Origin: Actinomycetota bacterium
GTDB taxonomy: Bacteria; Actinomycetota; Coriobacteriia; Coriobacteriales; RUG844
Assembly: GCA_013335845.1 (NCBI GenBank)
Contig: JAAXUU010000043.1
Span: 1 to 8,328, forward strand
Direction of reading: 5' to 3'
Length of the DNA: 8,328 nucleotides
The translations under genes were made by a program, and so were the position numbers. Shown here piece after piece: positions 1-5,373 of the stretch. Below the pieces are notes generated by a model. The model was given only the letters and a program-made list of their open reading frames with translations, had not been told where the DNA came from and ran no database searches. Position 1 is the stretch's first letter, and the number at the start of each line of letters is the position of its first letter.

Positions 1-1249
1 CCTCAACCGCTGACTCCTCGGAATCGAAGACGCGCGCGGGACCGGTATGCTGACGCATTTCGGGAGCGACGGCAGCCTGCTTGACGACGGCACCGTCAGG
101 AGCGATATTGCCGCGCATGATGCGAAGTCCCCCTTGTGCGGAGTAGGCGTTCTCGACCGAACGTACTACCACCCCGTCAGGTCCATCACAGGTTTCGAGG
201 AATTCACCCATCGTCCCATGGCAGGTCATCGCATCGCGATCGAGCAATCCGATACGATCGAGTTCATGGAGAATGACGGGGATTCCCCCTACAGCATAGA
301 GGTCTTCGATATGCAGGTTGCTCGCGGGTGCGATGCGGACGAGGTTCGGGGTGCGCGAAGATGCTTCCTGCCAGTCATCGAGCGTCACGGGGCAACCCGC
401 CGCAGCGGCTATCGCGGTCAGATGCAAGACCGTGTTGCTCGAACCCCCGAACGCCATATCGAGTTCCATCGCATTCGCGATTCCGGCCGGTGATATGATC
501 TTGCGGGCGGTGGTGCCGCTCTCGAGTAAGTCCATGATCCTCATACCGGTCTTCTTCGCAAGGCGGATACGCTCCGAATATACAGCGGGAACGGTTCCGT
601 TGCCGGGAAGCGCTATACCGATAGCCTCGGTGAGACAGTTCATCGAATTCGCCGTGAACAATCCCGAGCAAGAGCCACAGGTGGGACAGGCGGTCTCCTC
701 GAGGAAATCGAGTTCGTCCGTAGTCATAGTGCCCGCGGTGACCTGACCTACGGCGTCGAACAGAGTGTTGAGATCGGTCTGATTACCGCATTTGTCTCGG
801 CCGGCGAGCATCGGGCCGCCGGATACGACGATCGCGGGGATGTCGAGACGACATGCGGCGATAAGCATTCCGGGGACTACTTTGTCACAACTGGGGATAA
901 GGACCATCGCGTCGAAGGAATGTCCTTGGACGGCGCACTCGACGGAGTCCGCGATAACCTCGCGGGAAACCAGTGAATAGTGCATGCCCTCATGATTCAT
1001 GGCGATACCGTCGCAGATAGCGATGGTGGTCATCTGGACCGGAGTTCCTCCGGCCATCCGGATGCCGGCTTTAACAGCATCGGCAACTTGCTGGAGATGG
1101 ATATGCCCGGGAACTATCTCGTTCTGGGAGCATATAACGGCTATAAGGGGACGTTCGAGTTCCTCGTCGATGAAGCCATCGGCTTTAAGGAGACTACGAT
1201 GCGGAGCCCGAGAAAGGCCTTTTTTGATATTATCGCTACGATACTGCAT
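1..1249 (-). CDS. ilvD: Dihydroxy-acid dehydratase, N-terminal 416 codons (3' end outside window)
   Basis: IlvD converts 2,3-dihydroxy-isovalerate and 2,3-dihydroxy-3-methylvalerate to the 2-oxo acids that precede valine/leucine and isoleucine. It is a cytosolic Fe-S and Mg enzyme. The translated minus strand is open from the ATG at 1249 to the window edge. It carries family motifs in order: RAPHRSLL (14-21), NEIVPGHIHL (43-52), CDGIAMNHEGMHYSL (79-93), PSCDKVVPGM (119-128) and CPTCGSCSGLFTANSMN (188-204). Cys121 and Cys194 fit the usual cluster ligands. The first ligand position of [2Fe-2S] enzymes is Gly48 here, which points to the oxygen-labile [4Fe-4S] type. The family is about 550-570 residues, so roughly 140 C-terminal residues are missing. 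The start is supported by GGAAGGG five bases upstream and by alignment to the usual IlvD N-terminus. A T-box leader precedes it. Confidence 0.95.
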   Translation of the reverse strand, partial: MQYRSDNIKKGLSRAPHRSLLKADGFIDEELERPLIAVICSQNEIVPGHIHLQQVADAVKAGIRMAGGTPVQMTTIAICDGIAMNHEGMHYSLVSREVIADSVECAVQGHSFDAMVLIPSCDKVVPGMLIAACRLDIPAIVVSGGPMLAGRDKCGNQTDLNTLFDAVGQVTAGTMTTDELDFLEETACPTCGSCSGLFTANSMNCLTEAIGIALPGNGTVPAVYSERIRLAKKTGMRIMDLLESGTTARKIISPAGIANAMELDMAFGGSSNTVLHLTAIAAAAGCPVTLDDWQEASSRTPNLVRIAPASNLHIEDLYAVGGIPVILHELDRIGLLDRDAMTCHGTMGEFLETCDGPDGVVVRSVENAYSAQGGLRIMRGNIAPDGAVVKQAAVAPEMRQHTGPARVFDSEESAVE

Positions 1250-1251
1250 GC

Positions 1252-1292
1252 CTACCCTTCCATCTTATCGAACCGATGGACCACCGGGATAG
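1252..1292 (-). promoter_or_regulatory. Candidate sequestrator hairpin over the ilvD ribosome binding site
   Basis: At the end of the leader, CUA(U)CCC (1292-1286) can pair with GGGUAG (1257-1252), and UCCAUC (1280-1275) with GAUGGA (1264-1259). The 3' arms contain the ilvD Shine-Dalgarno GGAAGGG (1261-1255). The UGGU that could bind the tRNA ACCA end (1283-1280) lies in the 5' half. No U-run follows, which suggests control of translation rather than transcription, as in actinobacterial ileS T-boxes. This is inference from base pairing read by eye. I could not fit a canonical antisequestrator. Confidence 0.45.
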
Positions 1293-1330
1293 CCGCACGA
1301 GTTTGTGGTATGAATATCGGGTGCCCTTGC

Positions 1331-1354
1331 GGAAATGCGAAAGTCGACATTTCC
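1331..1354. repeat. Hairpin in ilvD leader between stem III and the T-box motif
   Basis: GGAAATG (minus strand, 1354-1348) pairs perfectly with CATTTCC (1337-1331). Inside, CGA/TCG adds three more pairs around a CTT loop after one bulged T. No U-run follows it on either side, so it does not look like an intrinsic terminator. It may be an extra helix of the leader. Confidence 0.5.
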
Positions 1355-1616
1355 TAGGTAACAAGCGATGTTCGGAATGAAACACCTGCGACGGTGTTCA
1401 CTCGTACGACAAGATAACGGTTGTCACCGATTCGGCCTATAGATCATGTGTTGTCTGAAGATCATTCCCACGCACAACACGACGTTTAGCCGAATAGCTC
1501 CAAGGCGGGTTTCAAGACGTCTACGACCGGGTTCCACCACACCCCGGCTCTCTATACGAAGATTGGCCTTTACTATTCCTCTTCACAGCTAGTACTTATT
1601 ATTCGATTAGCGGGGA

Positions 1617-1644
1617 ATTCTACTCCAAAACACGCGGTTGTCGA
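1617..1644 (-). promoter_or_regulatory. Probable promoter of the ilvD leader
   Basis: TCGACA (1644-1639, five of six to the -35 consensus), a 16-base spacer, and TAGAAT (1622-1617, five of six to the -10 consensus). The predicted transcript start near 1610 falls about 20 bases before the first strand of T-box stem I, where a leader transcript should begin. Confidence 0.6.
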
Positions 1645-1695
1645 CTGAGAATCCCTGCGACTTCTGCCGACGGTCGGTAATGGAGGAAAGAAAAC

Positions 1696-1731
1696 TTCAC
1701 GTCAATCGAAGATTTCACGTCCGTAGAAGAT
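1696..1731. repeat. 18-nt tandem repeat, two copies
   Basis: TTCACGTC-AATC-GAAGAT (1696-1713) is followed directly by TTCACGTC-CGTA-GAAGAT (1714-1731), identical at 15 of 18 positions. It lies between the divergent ilvD and rnpB promoters, about 60-100 bases upstream of the rnpB -10. Its function is unknown. A binding site for a regulator is possible. Confidence 0.6.
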
Positions 1732-1789
1732 TTCGAGCTTCAGTGCACGCCATCGGCATCATCTATCGGGACCATGGAGTCGGAAAATC

Positions 1790-1798
1790 TGTTATACT
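1790..1798 (+). promoter_or_regulatory. Extended -10 promoter of rnpB
   Basis: TGTTATACT is an extended -10 element (TG, one base, then TATACT). A transcript start seven bases later matches the 5' end of RNase P helix P1 at about 1804. No good -35 is visible at 16-18 bases, which fits an extended -10 promoter. Confidence 0.6.
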
Positions 1799-1803
1799 TA
1801 ACC

Positions 1804-2147
1804 TTGGAGTGAGCCGTACAATCGCGGCGTGCGAGAGCACGGTGAGGAAAGTCCGGGCTCCACAGGACAGGATGCCAGCTAACGGCTGGGCGGGGCGACC
1901 CGACGGATCAGTGCCACAGAAAAGAAAACTCCCCTGGCAACAGGGGAAAAGCTGAAACGGTGCGGTAAGAGCGCACCAGCGTCTCGGTAACGAGGCGGCT
2001 TGGTAAACCCCATCCGGAGCAAGGGCAAATAGGAGTGCTATGGGCTGGTCCGGTCCGCACTCGGGTTGTCTGCTAAAGAATGACGGTGACGTCATCCGTA
2101 GATAAATGATTGTACTCGACAGAACCCGGCTTACAGGCTCACTCCAA
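1804..2147 (+). ncRNA. rnpB: RNase P RNA component, bacterial type A
   Basis: The catalytic RNA of RNase P removes 5' leaders from pre-tRNAs. Helix P1 is closed by TTGGAGTGAGCC (1804-1815) with GGCTCACTCCAA (2136-2147), 12 perfect pairs. The conserved P4 5' strand and CR-I region reads GTGAGGAAAGTCCGGGCTCC, shortly after position 1840. The GGTGCGGTAAGAGCGCACC helix (P11/P12 region) is present. The TGGTAAACCCC loop (about 2001-2011) is the L15 element whose GGU pairs with the tRNA CCA end, and it marks the RNA as type A. ACAGAACCCGGCTTA (about 2119-2133) is the 3' conserved CR-V element. Length is about 344 nt, normal for the family. Its 3' end overlaps the stop codon of the convergent yggU gene. 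Mature ends are inferred from P1. Confidence 0.96.
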
Positions 2148-2426
2148 CCTATCATCGAACCGCGCAATCCACGCGTCGAAATACTCTTGCGAACAATCCA
2201 AATCCAGTTGCTTGTGCCGAGAAATATCCCCCCGGACACACGTGACCCCGCTTTTGGGCAGATGCGCGGATGCGGCAACCAGCTTACATACTTCCTTGGT
2301 CGCCTTACCTCCTTCGGGGGCCGCAGTCACGCGGACTGCGAGCTCGCGTACCCCGGATGCGTCTTCCTTCCATCCGACGATCCCGTCCTTTCCGGCCTTG
2401 GGCGTCACCACTACACAGATCCTCAT
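2139..2426 (-). CDS. yggU: DUF167 / YggU family protein
   Basis: This is a small 95-residue cytosolic protein of the conserved DUF167 (YggU/YggU-like) family, of unknown function, often found with yggT in the division cluster. The family pattern is visible: PKAGKDGI near the N-terminus (9-16), AAPEGGKATKEV (35-46), which is the conserved PPxxGkAN-type segment, and VRGDISRHKQLDL (63-75), the GxxSRxKxv segment. Asn of the usual GKAN is Thr here. An excellent ribosome binding site, GGAGGTG, sits two bases before the ATG. It is the last gene of the cluster, 104 bp downstream of divIVA. Its last nine bases, including TGA, lie opposite the 3' arm of rnpB helix P1. Confidence 0.88.
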   Translation of the reverse strand: MRICVVVTPKAGKDGIVGWKEDASGVRELAVRVTAAPEGGKATKEVCKLVAASAHLPKSGVTCVRGDISRHKQLDLDCSQEYFDAWIARFDDRLE

Positions 2427-2462
2427 AGCACCTCCCTCAAGAAACCGATGCCGGATATAGCA

Positions 2463-2491
2463 CGCTGCCGCCTATGAATCAGACGGCAGCG
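2463..2491. repeat. Stem-loop between divIVA and yggU
   Basis: CGCTGCCG (2463-2470) and CGGCAGCG (2484-2491) form a perfect 8-bp stem with a 13-base loop. There is no U-run on either strand, so an intrinsic terminator is not supported. An mRNA-stabilising or attenuating hairpin between the two genes is possible. Confidence 0.5.
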
Positions 2492-2530
2492 GAATAAAGC
2501 GCGGTTCGTACATCGATCGGTCCAGTCGAC

Positions 2531-3295
2531 CTAATCGATCTCCTCGATATCGAATTCATCCGTATCGCCGAAGTTCGAGATCGCGGAGGCTTTCGCCGTC
2601 GAATCGGCAGCCGAAGCGTACTTGCTCTGGTACGAAGCAGGGCTGGTCGTTTTCGCGGACGAGTTGGCTACCGCCGCACGAGAAGCACCCAAAACCGCAG
2701 CGACATCCCCTTCTTCCACATCGACCGTCTCGACCTTCGTGCGTTCTTCTTCCGCAACCTCAGATTCGAATTTCGCGAACTCCTGGTCACCCAACGACCC
2801 GAATCGCTCGATCATCGCCAGATATTCACCTTTGAATTGCGTGCGGGCATCGCGCAGACGCTCGAGTTCGGCGAGCACCTGCTGCTTGTTGGTCAGAGCC
2901 TCACGGATAATCTCACGCGCCTTGGCTTCCGCCTCGCGATAGATTTTCTCGCCTTCCCGTTTCGCCTCGGAACGGATCCCGTCGGCACTTTTCTGCGCAG
3001 AGATGATAGCGGCGCTGATCGTCGCGGCGTCTTCGCCTTTCTCAGCGAGCTTCTCTTCGAGGAAATCGATCTTCTTCCTGTACGCCTCGATTTCCGAGTT
3101 GTCCACCGGAGCCATCACGGCGGTCGGTTGATCGTTCATTTCCGCCAGGCGCATACGGAGTTCTTGGTTTTGACGCATAAGAAGGTCGACCTCGCTGGCG
3201 ATGCGCTCAAGGAAGACATCGACTTCCTCGACGTCGTAACCGCGGCGTGAATGTTCGAATCCCTGCTCTTGGATATCCTTGGCTGTTATGGTCAT
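2531..3295 (-). CDS. divIVA: DivIVA-family polar/septal scaffold protein
   Basis: DivIVA binds curved membrane at poles and septa and recruits division or polar growth proteins. The 254-residue product opens with the conserved N-terminal domain (about 1-45), including GFEHSRRGYDVEEVDVFL, with the Phe13 and Arg17/Arg18 membrane-insertion region. Charged coiled-coil segments follow at about 30-60 and 70-165, rich in K/E/A heptads. The C-terminus is a Ser/Ala-rich disordered stretch (about 195-240) ending in a very acidic tail, DTDEFDIEEID. AGGAAGG lies six bases before the ATG. It is 75 bp downstream of yggT and has its own promoter candidate inside the yggT end. Actinobacterial homologues (Wag31) drive polar growth. 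Which role applies here cannot be told from sequence. Confidence 0.93.
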   Translation of the reverse strand: MTITAKDIQEQGFEHSRRGYDVEEVDVFLERIASEVDLLMRQNQELRMRLAEMNDQPTAVMAPVDNSEIEAYRKKIDFLEEKLAEKGEDAATISAAIISAQKSADGIRSEAKREGEKIYREAEAKAREIIREALTNKQQVLAELERLRDARTQFKGEYLAMIERFGSLGDQEFAKFESEVAEEERTKVETVDVEEGDVAAVLGASRAAVANSSAKTTSPASYQSKYASAADSTAKASAISNFGDTDEFDIEEID

Positions 3296-3338
3296 GAGAA
3301 TCCTTCCTGTCTTATCGACCTTTTGAAACTGTCTATAC

Positions 3339-3350
3339 GGTAATCTTACC
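3339..3350. repeat. Short palindrome upstream of divIVA
   Basis: GGTAA-TC-TTACC, five-base arms around two bases, lies in the untranslated leader between the divIVA promoter candidate and its ribosome binding site. It could be an operator, but a palindrome this short can arise by chance. Confidence 0.3.
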
Positions 3351-3370
3351 AGAAAAAGAATACATTTTGA

Positions 3371-3634
3371 TTAAATTATAATACGTACAAGTAGTTGTAC
3401 AAGTAGTTGTAGCACGACAACTGCGATTATAGGCGTGATATCTATCCCCCCGAGGGATGGGATGAACTTTCTGAACAGACCCAGAAAAGGTTCGCACAAC
3501 GATGCGAGCACTCTGTAGAGGTCCGCCATGAACCCTTTCCCATGCGGGAACCATGACATCAGAACGTAGATGAAAATCAGTAGGATGTAGAAATCGACGA
3601 CCGAGCTGATGATATTTATAAACGTGATAGCCAT
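3371..3634 (-). CDS. yggT: YggT-family small membrane protein
   Basis: This 87-residue integral membrane protein belongs to the YggT (YlmG) family, common next to proC, sepF and divIVA and linked to division and envelope or nucleoid organisation. Two hydrophobic segments are visible: about 7-27 (ISSVVDFYILLIFIYVLMSW) and about 66-87 (PIIAVVVLQLLVQLLVRIII). Between them is a conserved loop with CEPFLGLFRKFIPSLGGIDITP (47-68), matching the family's P-x-RxxIP-x-G-x-D-x-SP motif. The start ATG shares one base with the proC stop (TAATG), and AAGGAG lies eight bases upstream, so translation is probably coupled to proC. A 12-base direct repeat near the 3' end encodes the LLVQLLV stretch. Confidence 0.9.
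   Translation of the reverse strand: MAITFINIISSVVDFYILLIFIYVLMSWFPHGKGFMADLYRVLASLCEPFLGLFRKFIPSLGGIDITPIIAVVVLQLLVQLLVRIII
3375..3402 (-). promoter_or_regulatory. Candidate divIVA promoter inside the 3' end of yggT
   Basis: A perfect TATAAT (3380-3375) lies 16 bases after TTGTAC (3402-3397, a weak -35). It overlaps the last codons of yggT and would start a transcript about 70 bases before the divIVA start codon. It would allow divIVA and yggU to be expressed apart from the upstream genes. Transcription was not tested. Confidence 0.45.
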
Positions 3635-4458
3635 TATGAAAGCTCCTTAGAGCGCGAAACCGCAGCATCGACTCCTGCGAAAAGCGCCGACTCAAGCCCG
3701 TGTGCCGCAAAAGCCTCCAGTGCTGCGATTGTGGTACCCCCGGGGCTCGAAACCGCCTTGATGACCGTCTCAGGGGCTTGTCCGGTCTCAACGAGCATCC
3801 GTGCGGTTCCCAACATGGTCTGCAATGCGAGCATCTTGGCAACTTCATAGGAAAGCCCATGTTTTTCTCCGGCACGCGCGAGTATATCCACGAACAAGGA
3901 GAAGTAGGCAGGACCCGAACCGTTGAGTGCGCACGAAGCATCTTGGCTCTCTTCGGGTAGCACGATCGCCTCCCCCATGGTCGCGAAGATGCCGCGAACC
4001 AACTCGACATCCTCCTCGGTACAGCGGTTCCCACTTGAAATCGTGGACATCCCACAACCGCTCACAAGTGGGGTGTTCGGCATGACGCGAACCACCGGGC
4101 AGGTGGCAGGCAGGATATCCTCAAGGGTTTTGCAGGTGACTCCCGCGGCGATGGTTATCACGAGGGTGCCGGCGATGGCGTCTTCACGTGCGAATGACTC
4201 GACGACGGGACGGATGACCTGGGGCTTAACCGCGAAAACAAGGGTGTCGACCGGAAGAACACCAATAGGATCATCAACGCAGGGAATGCCATACACCTGT
4301 GATAAATGTGCGCATCTCTCTTCGGATGGATCGGAAACCATGATGTTGCGAGGATCGAAACCCTCTGTGGCGACAAGGCCTGCAAGTATAGCCTCGCCCA
4401 TCTTCCCGCCACCGACTATCAATAAGCGCCCGACTTTGTCGGCGATTTCGTTGCTCAT
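3634..4458 (-). CDS. proC: Pyrroline-5-carboxylate reductase
   Basis: ProC catalyses the last step of proline synthesis, reducing 1-pyrroline-5-carboxylate with NAD(P)H in the cytosol. The 274-residue length is normal. The N-terminal Rossmann motif reads VGGGKMGEAILAGL (15-28). FAVKPQ (75-80), VMPNTP (125-130), ALNGSGPAYF (177-186) and the ProC signature SPGGTTIAALEAF (238-250) are all present. The start is eight bases after the sepF stop codon, and its Shine-Dalgarno AGGGAGAT begins within that stop codon, which suggests coupled translation with sepF. The gene commonly sits in this position in Gram-positive division clusters without an obvious functional link to division. Confidence 0.96.
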   Translation of the reverse strand: MSNEIADKVGRLLIVGGGKMGEAILAGLVATEGFDPRNIMVSDPSEERCAHLSQVYGIPCVDDPIGVLPVDTLVFAVKPQVIRPVVESFAREDAIAGTLVITIAAGVTCKTLEDILPATCPVVRVMPNTPLVSGCGMSTISSGNRCTEEDVELVRGIFATMGEAIVLPEESQDASCALNGSGPAYFSLFVDILARAGEKHGLSYEVAKMLALQTMLGTARMLVETGQAPETVIKAVSSPGGTTIAALEAFAAHGLESALFAGVDAAVSRSKELS

Positions 4459-4466
4459 CTATCTCC

Positions 4467-5222
4467 CTAGGGCAGTATGCCGGCGTCGGAAAGCTGCTTG
4501 CGCTCGCTCTCGGTCAAACCGGATGGATTATAGGTCAAAAGGAATACCTTATCGGCGATCTTCTCGACTCGACCCCCTAGGGCACTCGCGACACCGAACG
4601 AAAAGTCCAAGATCCTTTTCGCGAGTTCCGGACGGGCATTGACGAGCGATAAAGCGACGGGGGAACCCGTCTTGAACGCGCGAGCGACTTTCTCGGCTTC
4701 ATTGTATGAAGTCGGGGCGACGATCGTGAGCGAAGACGCGGTATGGCTCGATCGCGACGCATCGGAACTCGACCGGCTGCCCGCACTATCATAGGAAGAT
4801 GTGCTGCGGACGGAGCGGGCGCCGTCAAGAGGTACGAGTGAACTCACGCCATAGGAGGAACCGGTGCGTCTCATGGACGCAACCGAGGGGGCCTCCCCAC
4901 GATTCTTGAGGAAATCCGGTTCGTTGTACGAGGCAGGCGAGAACTCATTGGTATCGTATCCGGTCTCTCTGCCGAAGCGGGAGCCGTAATCGGACGCACT
5001 ACGCTGGCGCTCACTTCGCGACACCAATTTAACCGATGTGTCCGTACCGGTATGTACTTGGGCTCTCTGACTCCCCTGCAATTGCTGGGGCGCCCTGCGT
5101 CTAGAGCCGTCATCGAAGTCGTCGTCATATTCACGACTCTCTTCGTATTCGTCATAATCCTCTTCCCACGTATCTCCACCGCCGAACCCAAGGCGAGACT
5201 TCATCGAGTCTAAAAATCCCAT
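4467..5222 (-). CDS. sepF: SepF cell division protein, FtsZ membrane anchor
   Basis: SepF binds the FtsZ C-terminal tail and the membrane and helps form the septum. The chosen start gives 251 residues beginning MGFLDSMKSRLGFGG, the canonical SepF amphipathic membrane helix. It has a strong GGGAGG site four bases upstream. An ATG at 5276 would add 18 residues, but these come from a short tandem repeat and lack a good ribosome binding site. An acidic stretch follows (about 20-38, rich in D/E/Y), then a long Ser/Arg/Tyr-rich linker (about 40-160). The SepF domain covers about 162-236 (SSLTIVAPTSYNEAEKVARA through the FSFGVASALGG turn). Total length exceeds the roughly 150 residues of Bacillus SepF because of the linker, as in other actinobacterial types. 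Confidence 0.93.
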   Translation of the reverse strand: MGFLDSMKSRLGFGGGDTWEEDYDEYEESREYDDDFDDGSRRRAPQQLQGSQRAQVHTGTDTSVKLVSRSERQRSASDYGSRFGRETGYDTNEFSPASYNEPDFLKNRGEAPSVASMRRTGSSYGVSSLVPLDGARSVRSTSSYDSAGSRSSSDASRSSHTASSLTIVAPTSYNEAEKVARAFKTGSPVALSLVNARPELAKRILDFSFGVASALGGRVEKIADKVFLLTYNPSGLTESERKQLSDAGILP

Positions 5223-5247
5223 ACTACCTCCCGGTAATCCGTCTACC

Positions 5248-5277
5248 CTCGAACATTTCATACTCGAACATTTCATA
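5248..5277. repeat. 15-bp perfect tandem repeat, two copies, upstream of sepF
   Basis: The unit CTCGAACATTTCATA occurs at 5248-5262 and again at 5263-5277 with no mismatch. On the minus strand it supplies two ATG codons upstream of the true sepF start, creating a spurious N-terminal MKCSSMKCS extension. Role unknown. Confidence 0.7.
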
Positions 5278-5286
5278 CAATGGCAT

Positions 5287-5317
5287 CAACCACAGATTGT
5301 TCAAACCAACCACAGAT
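5287..5317. repeat. 11-bp direct repeat pair, 20-bp period, at the sepF promoter
   Basis: CAACCACAGAT occurs at 5287-5297 and 5307-5317, exactly 20 bases apart, about two helical turns. On the sense strand (ATCTGTGGTTG) one copy fills the spacer of the candidate sepF promoter and the other begins in its -10. This layout suits a repressor or activator site. No known regulator motif is recognised. Confidence 0.55.
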
Positions 5318-5323
5318 AGTCAA
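5296..5323 (-). promoter_or_regulatory. Candidate sepF promoter
   Basis: TTGACT (5323-5318, five of six), a 16-base spacer, and AACAAT (5301-5296, four of six) lie in the 151-bp gap between yggS and sepF. The direct repeats overlap it. The -10 is weak, so the call is tentative. Confidence 0.35.
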
Positions 5324-5373
5324 AATCATTGAAACCTTAGATTCCTATGATACGACAAGAACCCCGAAATATA

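Larger units (their letters stand above)
1250..1610 (-). promoter_or_regulatory. T-box riboswitch leader of ilvD
   Basis: T-box leaders sense the charging state of a tRNA and control downstream amino-acid genes. On the minus strand the T-box parts appear in order. Stem I (1591-1495) is closed by UAGCU/AGCUA, with GAAGAGGAAUAGUA on the 5' side, an AGAGAG bulge, a CCGGG/CCCGG distal helix with the GGUG-type loop, and GAAACCCGCCUUGGAGC on the 3' side. Stem II has arms AUUCGGC/GCCGAAU (1495-1489 with 1436-1430) and GUGUUGU/ACAACAC (1480-1474 with 1454-1448). A IIA/B pseudoknot forms from CGGU-GACA-ACCG (1429-1418), whose loop pairs with UGUC at 1411-1408. Stem III is AACACC/GGUGUU (1398-1393 with 1386-1381). 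A T-box-like CGGUGGUCCAUCGG lies at 1286-1273, just before the ilvD ribosome binding site. The 5' half is very convincing. The distal T-box sequence departs from the consensus and is less certain. Confidence 0.85.

Noticed and set aside
47..1357. Several plus-strand open frames of 60-148 codons
   Set aside because: They run antisense to ilvD, which has continuous family motifs on the minus strand; none has a recognisable product or ribosome binding site.
1431..1470. Short minus-strand frame (ATG ATC TTC ...) that could be an attenuator leader peptide for ilvD
   Set aside because: It has only 13 codons, no run of Ile/Val/Leu codons and no weak-helix terminator; the sequence is better explained as T-box stem II.
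1638..2278. Open frames of 105 codons (plus) and 171 codons (minus) across the rnpB region
   Set aside because: The region is RNase P RNA with all conserved elements and a 12-bp P1, so these frames are chance.
2463..2491. Intrinsic terminator after divIVA
   Set aside because: The stem is good but there is no U-run on either strand; kept only as a stem-loop.
3333..4055. 240-codon minus-strand frame across proC and yggT
   Set aside because: It is an out-of-frame shadow of two well-supported genes and has no family pattern.
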